Shown here piece after piece: positions 45,121 to 54,165 of a stretch of DNA of 64,000 nt (positions are counted from its first letter, which is position 1; each line of letters opens with the position of its first letter). Source of the DNA: Alphaproteobacteria bacterium (GTDB lineage Bacteria; Pseudomonadota; Alphaproteobacteria; CACIAM-22H2); the NCBI GenBank assembly GCA_016124335.1, contig WGNX01000010.1:62001-126000 (forward strand), given 5' to 3'. Made by a program: the position numbers and the translations under genes. The notes below the pieces were generated by a model. The model was given only the letters and a program-made list of their open reading frames with translations. It ran no database searches and had not been told where the DNA came from.

Positions 45121-46280
45121 CGCCGCGCGATCGCCAGGGCGCCGGCCGCGACGAGCAGCAGCGCGCCCCACCCCATCAGCATCGTGCTGGCCGGCAGCGC
45201 CAGCAGCGTGGGCGCGAGATAGACGAACGCCCCCACCCCGCCCGACAGCGCGGTCAGGTTCGAGCGGACACGGCCGAGAATGTCCCGCTCGCAGATCACG
45301 ATAAAGCGGCTGTCGGACGAAACCTTGGCGAGCGAGAAGAACGCGCCCAGCAGCGCGCACACGGCGAAGATCGCCGGCCGGCCCGGCGCGAACGACAGGG
45401 CGATCAGCGAAGCGCCAAGCCCGCCAACGCCGAGGACGGCCGCGCGCTCCGACGGCTGCTGTCGGTGCAGGTGACGCGCGAGCCAAAGTGCGGTCAGGAA
45501 GGCGCCCACCGACCAGCACGCATCGCCGATCCCGTAGACGGCGGCATCGAAGCCGCGCTCGCGCACATAGCCGGCCAGTGCGGCGTTGATCGTCTGCCCG
45601 GCGGACCACGATGCGACGATCACCGCACCGGTGCGCAGGATGTCGGCCCTGCCGAGGAAGCGGAAACCGTCGAACATCGCGGCAAAGTATGCCCCGCGCA
45701 CCGAATTCGCCGGCCGGTGTTCCGGCATGCCGAGCCGGACGGCGAAGGCGGCCGACGTCGCAATGCAGGTGCCGAGCGCGAAGGCCGACGATGGCCCGCT
45801 GATCGCAACCAGCACGCCACCAACGCCCGCACCGCCCACCAATCCGATCTGGCGCAGCAGGTTGCGGGCTGCGGCTACCTGCGACAGTTCGCCGACCGGC
45901 ACGATGCGCTGCAGCAGCGATTCCAGCGACGGATGCTGCGCTCCGTTGCCCACGCTCGTCACGACAGCGACGGCATAAAAGGCCCAAAGACCCGACGGCC
46001 CGTTGGCGGCGGCGAAAACCGGCAGCGTCAGGGCCAAAGCCGAAAGACAGCCGCCAAGAAGGTAGGTTTTTCGACGATCGAACCGATCGACCAGCACGCC
46101 CACGAACGGAACGACGAAAAGGTTCGTGAGATTGCCGACCAGAAATACGATTCCAACGGCTTCATAGCTGCCGGTCGTTTCGAGCACCGTCCACGCGAGT
46201 GCGACAAGTGCCGCTCCGGACACGAAATTCTGGCCAAGCGCGCCGGCGGCGAAAACGGCGATCTCGCGATTGAACCGCAT
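45117..46280 (-). CDS. MFS transporter (MFS_1/MFS_3 type)
   Basis: A 387-residue protein from the ATG at 46280, with about 12 hydrophobic segments. GVLVDRFDRRKTYLLGG is the loop 2-3 motif (GxxxDRxxRR), and RNLLRQIGLVGGAGVGGVLV is the TM5 antiporter-like glycine motif. These features fit drug or lipid-precursor exporters of the MFS_3 (enterobactin-exporter-like) group. A longer start at 46343 would add 21 polar residues. No clear partner gene; the substrate is unknown. Confidence 0.82.
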   Translation of the reverse strand: MRFNREIAVFAAGALGQNFVSGAALVALAWTVLETTGSYEAVGIVFLVGNLTNLFVVPFVGVLVDRFDRRKTYLLGGCLSALALTLPVFAAANGPSGLWAFYAVAVVTSVGNGAQHPSLESLLQRIVPVGELSQVAAARNLLRQIGLVGGAGVGGVLVAISGPSSAFALGTCIATSAAFAVRLGMPEHRPANSVRGAYFAAMFDGFRFLGRADILRTGAVIVASWSAGQTINAALAGYVRERGFDAAVYGIGDACWSVGAFLTALWLARHLHRQQPSERAAVLGVGGLGASLIALSFAPGRPAIFAVCALLGAFFSLAKVSSDSRFIVICERDILGRVRSNLTALSGGVGAFVYLAPTLLALPASTMLMGWGALLLVAAGALAIARR

Positions 46281-46363
46281 GCGATGCTCCGGGCACGAAA
46301 GCGCAGTCAGTCGCACGCAACCGGCACGCCCGTAAATCCGCACAACAGTATTCGGAAGGACCG

Positions 46364-47623
46364 CTAGCGCGTCAGCGCGCGCTTCTTGACCGGGGCGTCG
46401 GCGCGCGGCAGCCAGCGCGCGATGAGCCGGCCGACATTCTCCAGACCGTCAAGAAGGCCCGGAATGACCGCCGCCGAAGGCGGATTCTGGTCGGCCAGCG
46501 CCTTCAGGGCCTCGATCATTTTCCCGGTGTCGCGCACGCCGTCGTCGGGCAGCATGCGCACGAGGCCCACGTTTTCCGCGCGTTCGGCGCGGATGAACTG
46601 CTCGAGCCGGGGCGCGATGCGCGGCACGATCACCGCCGGCTTGTCGAAGGACAGGATCTCGCAGAACGTGTTGTAGCCGCCCATCGCGACGACGCCCGAA
46701 GCGCGCGCGATGAGCTGTTCGAGATGCGCGTCGAACGTGATCGCCTCGACCTTGTGGCCGAGCCTCGCCGCGCGCTCGATGAATTCCGACTGCTTTTCCT
46801 GCTGCATGAACGGCCCGAGCACGAGCAGCGCACGGTGCGGCAGGTTTTCCTCGCTCTCGTAGGCGCGCAACACCCAGTCGATCAGCGCGTCGCCGTCGCC
46901 GCCGCCGCCGGTCGTCACCAGCACGTAGGGCTGTTCGCGCGCCTCGGCCAGTTCCACGGTCGAGCGCGGATTGCCGATCGGGATCATGCGCTTCAGATAG
47001 CCGGTGTAGCTGATCTTCTTGCGCACGGTCTGCGGGATCGCGAGGCCTTCGAGCGGATCGCAGATCTGCGGCAGGCCGTAAACCCAGATATCGTCGTAAA
47101 GCTCGCGCAGGGCCGGCAATGCCTTCTTGCGCCGCCATTCCGGCTCCAGCAGGGCCGGATCGTCCATCACGTCGCGCAGGCCCAGCACCAGCGGCACGCC
47201 GCGGCGCTTGAGGAAGTGCAGCGTCTCGGCCACCTCGCCGCGCAGGCCCAGCGGCTCCTTGTCGACGAGGAACATGTCCGGATCGAACGCCTCGGCCGTG
47301 TGGCGGATGATCGAGGCGCGGATCGCCAGCGTCTGCGCGATGTCGATATGCAGGTTGAGCGAGGTGTATTCGCCGTTGCGCAGCTTGATGACGCCGGGAA
47401 TGCGCACGAAATCCACGCGCGCCTTGAAATCGAACGAGCCGATGATGGGCGAACCCGAGAGAATCAGCACGGACAGGTCCTTGTCCGCCTCGACGAGCGC
47501 GTGCGCGATCGCCCGGCAGCGGCGCAAGTGGCCCAGCCCCATCGTGTCGTGGCTGTAGATGAGCACGCGCCTGTCGGTGCGAAGCGCTCGCCTGACGCCG
47601 TTGCGTCCCCCGATATCCGCCAT
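46364..47623 (-). CDS. GT28/MurG-like glycosyltransferase
   Basis: A 419-residue protein from the ATG at 47623, which has a GGAG box 4 bases before it; an ATG at 47680 is an alternative. The N-terminal RVLIYSHDTMGLGHLRRCRA has the GxGHxxR glycan-acceptor loop, and the C-terminal half VTTGGGGDGDALIDWVLRA, then SGVVAMGGYNTFCEILSFDK, matches the UDP-sugar site of the MurG/GT28 group. FLVDKEPLGLRGE is characteristic of a bacterial subfamily found beside polysaccharide genes. It is divergent from the ABC exporter-like gene. Confidence 0.8.
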   Translation of the reverse strand: MADIGGRNGVRRALRTDRRVLIYSHDTMGLGHLRRCRAIAHALVEADKDLSVLILSGSPIIGSFDFKARVDFVRIPGVIKLRNGEYTSLNLHIDIAQTLAIRASIIRHTAEAFDPDMFLVDKEPLGLRGEVAETLHFLKRRGVPLVLGLRDVMDDPALLEPEWRRKKALPALRELYDDIWVYGLPQICDPLEGLAIPQTVRKKISYTGYLKRMIPIGNPRSTVELAEAREQPYVLVTTGGGGDGDALIDWVLRAYESEENLPHRALLVLGPFMQQEKQSEFIERAARLGHKVEAITFDAHLEQLIARASGVVAMGGYNTFCEILSFDKPAVIVPRIAPRLEQFIRAERAENVGLVRMLPDDGVRDTGKMIEALKALADQNPPSAAVIPGLLDGLENVGRLIARWLPRADAPVKKRALTR

Positions 47624-47901
47624 CGGACTCCGTCTTGCCGGCCTTTCGGCCCCCCGTTCAGCCACGAACAGTAGGGTCATTCGGGCCTCTTCGCCAAGCG
47701 GCCAATCGGCGCGCGGATTATCCAATAACTATAGTTAGTTACAGGAAGATGAAGCCGCCTCTAGAGCTAGCGAGGCTGTGCATAAATATTAGACCTGCCT
47801 GACGGATCGGCCGACATGCAGCTTCTTGCCGCGCGCGAACCCGGCCCGTTAATCTGCGCGTCGGGGTGGGCACGAAGCCCGGCCGGACGCGAAGGCGCAA
47901 C
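47624..47901. promoter_or_regulatory. divergent promoter region with a perfect palindrome
   Basis: A 278-bp spacer between the GT28-like gene and the ABC exporter-like gene. TAACTATAGTTA at 47726-47737 is a perfect 12-base palindrome in an AT-rich patch (47712-47745), followed by CTCTAGAG and an AT-rich ATAAATATTA near 47783. These are plausible operator and promoter elements; the actual regulator is unknown. Confidence 0.45.
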
Positions 47902-50592
47902 GTGGCGGCTGAAAAAGACGAACAACTCGACCGCTCGATTTTCCGCTACGTGCTGCGCCATTCGGTGCGCGACACGATGACGATCTGCTGCCTCGTGGCG
48001 CTGGCGCAGCTCTTCTATTACGTCACGCTCGACCTGCCCAAGAACATCATGAACCAGGGCATCCAGGGCAAGGGGATCAAGTTCCCCGTGGATGTCGGCG
48101 GGCTGGGCTGGTTCAGCTTCGACCAGCTCGGCTACCTGTTCTGGCTGTGCGCGCTTTTCCTGTGCGCGATCCTGGTCAATGGCGGGCTCAAGCAGTACGT
48201 CAACTCGCTCAAAGGCAAACTCGGCGAGCGGCTGCTGCGCCGCCTGCGCTTCCAGCTCGTCGCGCGCATCCTGCGCTTTCCCGTGCCGCATTTCCGCAAG
48301 ACGTCGGCGGGCGAACTGATCCCGATGGTGACCTCGGAGGTCGAGCAGATCGGCGGGTTCATGGGCGACGCGTTCGTCCAGCCGCTGATGCAGGCGGGCA
48401 TGCTGCTGACGATCGCCATCTTCCTTTTCGTGCAGAACCCGATGATGGGAATGGCGGCGATCTCGCTCTTCCCCATCCAGGCCTACATCGTGCCGAAACT
48501 CCAGAAGCGCGTGAAGACGCTGGGCAAGGAGCGCGTCAAGGCGGTGCGCAAGATATCCGAGCGCATCGGCGAGACCGTGGGCGGCATCCAGGAGGTGCGC
48601 ACGCTTGGCACCTCGACATGGGAACGCGCGGACTATACCGAGCGGCTCGGGCTCGTCTATCGCATCCGCTTCGACATCTACCAGCGCAAGTCGCTGGTGA
48701 AGTTCATCAACAACACGCTCAACCAGGGCGCGCCGCTGCTGTTCTACGGCATCGGCGGATATCTGGTGATCCACGGCAGCCTGTCGCTGGGCGCGCTCGT
48801 CGCGGCCCTTTCCGCGCACAAGGACATGACGGCGCCGTGGAAGGAACTGCTCGACTATTACCAGCAGGCGCAGGACTCCCAGCAGAAATACGAGCAGGTC
48901 ATCGACCAGTTCCAGCCCGAGAACATGCTGCCGGCGGCCCTGCACGAGCCGGCAAACGATGCGGCCCCGCGCCTGAACGGCCCGATCGCGGCCACGTCTT
49001 TGGGCGTGCAGGAAGACGCGCAGACCAAGCTGCTCGAAAACGTCACATTCAAGATCGCGCAGGGCGAGCATGTCGCGGTGGTGGGTCCCCCTGGCGGCGG
49101 GCGCGAGGCGCTGGCGATGACGCTGGCGCGGCTCTACCTGCCCACGTCGGGCTCGCTGCGCGTGGGCGAGAACGATTTCGCGACGCTTTCAGAGGCCGAC
49201 CTGGGCGCGCGCGTGGGCTATGTGGGGCCCAACGCCTACATCTTCTCGGCCAGCATCCGCGACAATCTTGCCTACGGCCTGCGCCAGCGCGTGCTGTCGC
49301 CGACCGAGGATGCGCAGCGCCAGGCGATGCTCGCCGAGGCCGAACGCGCGGGCAACCTGCCCTACGACGTCGAGGCGCAGTGGGTCGACTACACGCAGGC
49401 CGGTGCTGCGGATGCCGCCGACTTCGACCGCGTGGCGGCCGAGATGCTGACGCGCGTCGATCTCGCCGAGGACATATTCCAGATGGGCCTTCGCGGGCGC
49501 ATCGATCCCAGGAAGCGCAAGACCGTGGCGGACGCGATCCTCGCCGCGCGCGCGGCCTTCCGCCAGCGCCTGTCGGGCAGCCAGCCCGATCCCGCGCTCA
49601 AGGGGCTGGTCGAAACGTTCGATCCCGATCGCTACAACGACAACGCCACGCTGGGCGAGAACCTGCTCTTCGGCACCCCGCTCGACGCGAGCTTCGAAGG
49701 CGATGCGCTGGCGACCCAGCCCGATTTCCTGGCCGTGCTGCGCCAGCAGGGGCTGGAGATCGAACTCGTCACGATGGGCCGCAAGCTCGCCGAAACGATG
49801 GTCGAACTGTTCGCAGGCCTGCCTGCGGGCCACGAATTCTTCGACCGGTTCAGCTTCATCGCCGCCGACGACCTGCCGGCCTATCAGGCCATCGTCGCGC
49901 GCACCGCCCCCAAGCCCGATGGCAGCCTGCCGACGATCGACGAGGAGGATCGCGCGCGGCTCGTCTCGCTGCCGCTCAAGCTCGTCGACGCGCGCCACCG
50001 CCTCGGGCTCATCGACAAGGCCTTCAAGGAACGCGCACTCGCCGCGCGCAAGGCGCTCGCGGCAAACCTGCCCGGCGCCGCGCGCGCCAAGATCGCCTTC
50101 TTCGATCCCGACAGCTACAACGCCGCCGCCTCGATCCAGGACAACATCCTGTTCGGCCGCGTCGCCTACGGACAGGCGAAGGCGCAAACCACCGTCGGCC
50201 AGACGATCCGCGAAGTGCTCGACGCACTCGGCCTGCGCGAGCGCGTGTTCGAGATCGGGCTCGATTTCCAGGCAGGCGTGGCCGGGGCAAGGCTCTCCGG
50301 GCCGCAACGCCAGAAGCTCGCCATCGCCCGCGCGCTGGTCAAGCGGCCCGACATCCTCGTCTTCAACGACGCGATCGCCGCACTCGATCGCGCCGCCCAG
50401 GCGCGCGTGCTCGATCAGGTGATCGAAGCCGCACGCGGTACCACGCTTGTCTGGTCAACGCAGGATGCCGCCAGTGCACCGCGCTTCGCGCGCGCGATGG
50501 TTTTCTCGGATGGCCGTCTGGTGCAGGATGGGCCGGTCGACGACCTGAAGGCCCGCGAAGGCATGCTCAAGGAGATGCTGGCGGCCGAATAG
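47902..50592 (+). CDS. ABC exporter-like protein with degenerate, expanded ATPase domain
   Basis: An 896-residue protein from a GTG preceded by GAAGG. Residues 20-330 are an ABC exporter membrane domain (six helices, FRKTSAGELIPMVTSEVEQI coupling segment). The nucleotide-binding part (375-896) is roughly twice normal size and every motif is altered: Walker A is GPPGGGREA (Lys to Arg, Ser/Thr to Glu), the Q-loop Gln is Pro (YVGPNAYIF), the signature is LSGPQRQ, Walker B reads ILVFNDAIAALD (DE to ND), and the H-loop His is Gln (VWSTQDAAS). The post-Q-loop motif recurs three times: SIRDNLAYG (451), TLGENLLFG (583) and SIQDNILFG (744). ATP hydrolysis is therefore doubtful. A cyclic-nucleotide-binding protein gene follows by 26 bp. 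Confidence 0.8.
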   Translation: MAAEKDEQLDRSIFRYVLRHSVRDTMTICCLVALAQLFYYVTLDLPKNIMNQGIQGKGIKFPVDVGGLGWFSFDQLGYLFWLCALFLCAILVNGGLKQYVNSLKGKLGERLLRRLRFQLVARILRFPVPHFRKTSAGELIPMVTSEVEQIGGFMGDAFVQPLMQAGMLLTIAIFLFVQNPMMGMAAISLFPIQAYIVPKLQKRVKTLGKERVKAVRKISERIGETVGGIQEVRTLGTSTWERADYTERLGLVYRIRFDIYQRKSLVKFINNTLNQGAPLLFYGIGGYLVIHGSLSLGALVAALSAHKDMTAPWKELLDYYQQAQDSQQKYEQVIDQFQPENMLPAALHEPANDAAPRLNGPIAATSLGVQEDAQTKLLENVTFKIAQGEHVAVVGPPGGGREALAMTLARLYLPTSGSLRVGENDFATLSEADLGARVGYVGPNAYIFSASIRDNLAYGLRQRVLSPTEDAQRQAMLAEAERAGNLPYDVEAQWVDYTQAGAADAADFDRVAAEMLTRVDLAEDIFQMGLRGRIDPRKRKTVADAILAARAAFRQRLSGSQPDPALKGLVETFDPDRYNDNATLGENLLFGTPLDASFEGDALATQPDFLAVLRQQGLEIELVTMGRKLAETMVELFAGLPAGHEFFDRFSFIAADDLPAYQAIVARTAPKPDGSLPTIDEEDRARLVSLPLKLVDARHRLGLIDKAFKERALAARKALAANLPGAARAKIAFFDPDSYNAAASIQDNILFGRVAYGQAKAQTTVGQTIREVLDALGLRERVFEIGLDFQAGVAGARLSGPQRQKLAIARALVKRPDILVFNDAIAALDRAAQARVLDQVIEAARGTTLVWSTQDAASAPRFARAMVFSDGRLVQDGPVDDLKAREGMLKEMLAAE

Positions 50593-50618
50593 CCGCAAGC
50601 GGAACGGAAAGGCAGGGT

Positions 50619-51077
50619 ATGTCGCTCAAGGAAGAAACCGACGCGCTCAGGAAGATCCCGCTTTTCGCCAATCTCGATCCGGCGAAGCTGAAGCTGCTTG
50701 CCTTCATGAGCCAGCGCCTGACCTTCGAGCCCGGCCACGCCGTGTTCTCGCAGGGCGATCCGGGCGATGCCGCCTATATCGTGCTCGACGGCGAAGCCGT
50801 CATCTCGATCGACTCGCCCAAGGGCCGCATCGATCTGGCGCATATGGGCCGCAACGAGATCCTGGGCGAAATCGCCATCCTGTGCGACGTGCCGCGCACC
50901 GCGCACGTGACGGCATCGGCCGACCGGCCGCTCGTGTGCCTGAAGATCGAGAAGAACGACTTCATGGGCCTCATCAACGAATTCCCGTCGATGGCCGTCG
51001 AGATCATGCGCGAGCTTGCCCGCCGGATCGTCAACACGAACCAACAGCTGCGCCAGGCCGTCGCCGCGAAGGGTTGA
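50619..51077 (+). CDS. cyclic nucleotide-binding domain protein
   Basis: A 152-residue protein that is one CNB (CAP effector) domain: GHAVFSQGDPGDAAYIVLDG, then the phosphate-binding cassette ILGEIAILCDVPRTAHVTAS with the conserved Gly-Glu and Arg. The C-helix has INEFPSMAVEIMRELARRIV. It has no DNA-binding part. The intact cassette suggests it still binds a cyclic nucleotide. It follows the degenerate ABC gene on the same strand and is presumably its cytoplasmic regulatory partner. Family firm, partner role inferred. Confidence 0.88.
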   Translation: MSLKEETDALRKIPLFANLDPAKLKLLAFMSQRLTFEPGHAVFSQGDPGDAAYIVLDGEAVISIDSPKGRIDLAHMGRNEILGEIAILCDVPRTAHVTASADRPLVCLKIEKNDFMGLINEFPSMAVEIMRELARRIVNTNQQLRQAVAAKG

Positions 51078-51078
51078 C

Positions 51079-51930
51079 TCAGATCGCGATATCCACGGCC
51101 ACCGGCACGTGGTCGGAAGGCTGGGTCCAGTCGCGGGCACCGCGCAGGATGTGGAAGCCCTTTACCTTCGGCGCCAGATCGGGCGTCACCCAAATATGGT
51201 CGAGCCGCCGGCCGCGGTCGGACTTGCGCCAGTCGGAGTTCCGATAGCTCCACCACGTATAGAGCCGTTGCGGTTCGGGATGGCGTGCGCGCGCGACATC
51301 GACCCAGCCGTGCGCCGCGCGCATCTTCGCGAGCCCCTCGACCTCGACCGGCGTGTGGCTGACGACGTCGAGGAGCTGCCTGTGGCTCCACACGTCGGCT
51401 TCGAACGGCGCGATGTTGAGATCGCCCACGAGGATCGCCGGGCGGCCGGCCTTGCGCTTTTTCCAGAGCGCGGTCTGCGAGGCGACGAAATCGAGCTTGT
51501 GCTTGAACTTGGGATTGGCCTTCGGGTCCGGCTCGTCGCCGCCCGCGGGCACGTAGACGTCGTTGAGCTCGATGCCGCCGGGCAGCGACACGGCCAGATG
51601 CCGGCAATCCTCCAGCCCGCAATGATGGCGCGGGCCCGCCTCGGTGATCGGCAGGCGCGAGAGCACCGCAACGCCGTTGTAGCTTTTCATGCCGTGGAAG
51701 GCCTGATGGACGAAGCCCATCGCCTTCAGCGCGTCGGCCGGGAACGCCTCGTCCGGGCATTTGGTTTCCTGAAGGCACAGGATGTCGGGCCTTGCGAGGC
51801 CCACCAGCTTTTCGATCAACGGCAGGCGCAGGCGCACCGAGTTGATGTTCCACGTGACGAGGCGGGCGGTGCCGCGCGCGGCCTTTGGGAGCGCCGCATC
51901 GTCGGTATAGGGGGAAATGGCTTCGGTCAT
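51079..51930 (-). CDS. xthA: exodeoxyribonuclease III
   Basis: A 283-residue protein with the AP-endonuclease/exonuclease III core: LVTWNINSVRLRLPLIEKL, LCLQETKCPDEAFP with the metal-binding Glu, SYNGVAVLSR, ILVGDLNIAPFEADVW (catalytic Asp and Asn), RRLDHIWVTPDL and the terminal PSDHVPVAVDI with the catalytic His. It repairs abasic sites. The ATG at 51930 is ATGA-coupled to the alpha/beta hydrolase. Its stop lies one base after that of the CNB protein (convergent). Confidence 0.95.
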   Translation of the reverse strand: MTEAISPYTDDAALPKAARGTARLVTWNINSVRLRLPLIEKLVGLARPDILCLQETKCPDEAFPADALKAMGFVHQAFHGMKSYNGVAVLSRLPITEAGPRHHCGLEDCRHLAVSLPGGIELNDVYVPAGGDEPDPKANPKFKHKLDFVASQTALWKKRKAGRPAILVGDLNIAPFEADVWSHRQLLDVVSHTPVEVEGLAKMRAAHGWVDVARARHPEPQRLYTWWSYRNSDWRKSDRGRRLDHIWVTPDLAPKVKGFHILRGARDWTQPSDHVPVAVDIAI

Positions 51931-52910
51931 GCCGGCCGGTCTAGCGCGATTCGGGGATCGGCGGCGAAGGATTTGACGAGCCGCGCGCACGCCGCCTCCT
52001 CCTCGAACACCATCATGTGCGAGGCACCGGGAAGTTCGGTGAGCTGCGCGTGCGGCACCTTGGCGGCGGCATCGGGCATCATCGCGGTGACGGTCGTGCC
52101 CTGCGCCAAACCCATGGCGATGTCACCGGCCACCAGATGCAGCGGCATGCCGGCCGGAAAGCGGTCCATCGCGGGGAAATTGACCGGGCGGCCACCCAGC
52201 GCATGGAACACGGCCGTTTCGACCGCGGGCGAACAGGCCAGCCGCCATGTGATGCCCTCCGGGCGCAGCGTGGCGGCGGCGTGCGCGGCGATCTGGTCGG
52301 GCCGGAAGCGCTGGAAGATCTCGCGCCCGGTGAGATAGGCGGCAAGTTCGTCGGGCCCGCCCGCGAATTCTTCGCGCCTTCCCTTCGCGCGCGACGTGCG
52401 CTTGCGGTGCCGCGCAAGCCCCGCCGCGTGCAGCGGGTGGCCTTCGGGCGGAAAGAATGGCGGCTCGAACAGCACGAGCCCGCGCAAACCCAGCGCATCG
52501 AAGCGCGGCCGATGAAACAGTGCAAGGCGCAGCATCGCCGCCCCGCACATCGAATGCGCGCCGTAGACAAGCGGCTTTCCGGCCCAATCGCGCGCCGCGC
52601 GTGCGACGGCGTCCACGTCGTCGGCCAGCGCGTCGGGATCGCAGAAGGTTTCGAGATCGGCGTCGGGTTGCGGCTGCGCCGAACCGCCCTGCCCCGCCGC
52701 ATCGAACGCGTAGATGTCGAGATCGGCGGCAAGTGCCGCGAAGAACGTGCGGTAGCTCCCCGCCGCAAACCCGTTCGCGTGGCCCCACAGGATCGCCGGA
52801 CCATCGGCCCGGCCGCCGCGCCAGCGATAAAGCTTGATCGGGCGGCCGCCATGGCCAAGCACGCTGCGGCTTACGGCAAGGCCGGCGGGAAGCGAGACGA
52901 AATCGTTCAT
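51927..52910 (-). CDS. alpha/beta hydrolase
   Basis: A 327-residue alpha/beta hydrolase. The oxyanion-hole strand is LWGHANGFAAGSY, the nucleophile elbow LVYGAHSMCGAAML, with Ser flanked by Ala at -2 and Cys at +2 instead of the usual glycines, and ELPGASHMMVFEEE carries the catalytic His. A cap region spans about residues 150-235 (rich in Arg/Lys). The substrate is unknown. It belongs to a three-gene leftward operon C26 peptidase - hydrolase - xthA with 4-bp overlaps. The altered elbow is a small departure from the GxSxG rule. Confidence 0.82.
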   Translation of the reverse strand: MNDFVSLPAGLAVSRSVLGHGGRPIKLYRWRGGRADGPAILWGHANGFAAGSYRTFFAALAADLDIYAFDAAGQGGSAQPQPDADLETFCDPDALADDVDAVARAARDWAGKPLVYGAHSMCGAAMLRLALFHRPRFDALGLRGLVLFEPPFFPPEGHPLHAAGLARHRKRTSRAKGRREEFAGGPDELAAYLTGREIFQRFRPDQIAAHAAATLRPEGITWRLACSPAVETAVFHALGGRPVNFPAMDRFPAGMPLHLVAGDIAMGLAQGTTVTAMMPDAAAKVPHAQLTELPGASHMMVFEEEAACARLVKSFAADPRIALDRPA

Positions 52911-53650
52911 GCCTTGCGTTTTTCGATCGCCTCGCCGAAGGCCCGGAAGATCGCCTTGGAAAACGCGTCTGTGCGCACGTGCCATTCGGGATGCCATTGC
53001 AGGCCCAGCGCGAAGCCGGGTCCCTTGGTCCAGCGCACCGACTCGATCGTGCCGTCTTCGTGCGTGGCTTCGACGGCAAGGCCCTCGCCCAGCCGGTCGA
53101 TCGCCTGGTTGTGCAGCGAGTTGACCCACGCCCGGCCGGTGCCGGCCAGCGAACGGAGGAAGCCGCCGGGAACAAGATCGACCCAGTGGCGCTGCACGTA
53201 GCGCTCGTCCATCGTGCCTTCGCTGGGGGCCTGATGGTTGATGCGGCCAGGCATCTCCTCGACATGCTGGTGAAGGCTGCCGCCCAGCGCCACGTTCAGT
53301 TCCTGATGGCCGCGGCACAGCGCCAGCACCGGCAGGCCGCGCGCCAGTGCGGCACGGATCAGCGGCAGCGTGGTGGCGTCGCGCGCGGGATCGTGCAGCG
53401 TCCCTTCGCGCGAGGCGGCGCCATAGTGCCTGGGCTCGACATTTGACGGGCTGCCGGTCAGCAGCAGTCCGTCGATCCGGTCGAGCACGGCTTCGGCCTG
53501 CTGGCGCGCACCCACCGCCGGCAGCAGCAGCGGAACGCCGCCCATGCCGTCGAGCACGGCATCGACATACTGGATCCGCACGATGTGCTGGAGGGAACGG
53601 GGGCCTTGCTGAAGGCAGGCGCTGACGCCGATGACGGGTGAATTGCGCAT
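52907..53650 (-). CDS. class C26 gamma-glutamyl hydrolase (PuuD-like)
   Basis: A 247-residue class I glutamine-amidotransferase fold enzyme. PVLALCRGHQELNVALGG contains the nucleophile Cys112 in the CRGxQ elbow, SLHQHVEEMPG is the following conserved stretch, and LGLQWHPEWH contains the His220/Glu222 pair. Such proteins hydrolyse gamma-glutamyl amides such as gamma-glutamyl-GABA. The ATG at 53650 was chosen because an upstream ATG adds only seven unlikely residues. First gene of the leftward operon with the hydrolase and xthA. Confidence 0.9.
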   Translation of the reverse strand: MRNSPVIGVSACLQQGPRSLQHIVRIQYVDAVLDGMGGVPLLLPAVGARQQAEAVLDRIDGLLLTGSPSNVEPRHYGAASREGTLHDPARDATTLPLIRAALARGLPVLALCRGHQELNVALGGSLHQHVEEMPGRINHQAPSEGTMDERYVQRHWVDLVPGGFLRSLAGTGRAWVNSLHNQAIDRLGEGLAVEATHEDGTIESVRWTKGPGFALGLQWHPEWHVRTDAFSKAIFRAFGEAIEKRKA

Positions 53651-53769
53651 GGAGTTGCAAAGCCCTAGCACGGACGGCCGGGCACCTCAAATCCGTTTGA
53701 TCCAGCGCAATTCGGGCCAGCGCGGCGCGTGGGATAAGGGCGGCAGGACAAACGAAGGAACCTGCCCCC

Positions 53770-54165
53770 ATGAACCATTTCCATGCCGTCGTCTGGCTTG
53801 ACCATGCCGTCGCCAGGATCTTCCATTTCGACGCGCACGCGTATGAATCGAAGATCGTGCATTCGGCCCATGCCGGCGAACATCTTCATCACAAATCGGG
53901 CAGCGTCGGCCCCGGCCATGCAGCCGACGATCCGAAATTCTTTGCCGCCGTGGCCGACGCGCTGAAGGACGCGCAGGAAATCCTCGTGACCGGCCCCGGC
54001 GGCACCAAGGGTGCGCTGATGAAGCATCTGGAGAAACACGCCGCGGCACTCGCCAAGCGCGTCGTCGCGGTCGAGAATGCCGATCACCCCACCGACGGCG
54101 AGATCGTCGGCTCGGCCCGCAAGCATTTCAAGGTGATCGACCGGATGACGCCGCAGCGGGCGTGA
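53770..54165 (+). CDS. small eRF1/translational-machinery-like protein
   Basis: A 131-residue protein beginning MNHFHAVVWLDHAVARIFHF. ILVTGPGGTKGALMKHLEKH and RVVAVENADHPTDGEIVGSA resemble the eRF1-domain-like family found in proteobacteria and annotated as translational machinery or host-attachment proteins. It is His-rich in the middle (HAGEHLHHKSGSVGPGH). The function is unknown. Its 3' end overlaps the convergent TerC gene by 38 bp. Confidence 0.6.
   Translation: MNHFHAVVWLDHAVARIFHFDAHAYESKIVHSAHAGEHLHHKSGSVGPGHAADDPKFFAAVADALKDAQEILVTGPGGTKGALMKHLEKHAAALAKRVVAVENADHPTDGEIVGSARKHFKVIDRMTPQRA

Noticed and set aside
43258-45987. 909-codon frame on the minus strand opposite gmhA, hldE and part of the MFS region
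   Set aside because: It covers well-recognised gmhA and hldE and shows no domain of its own.
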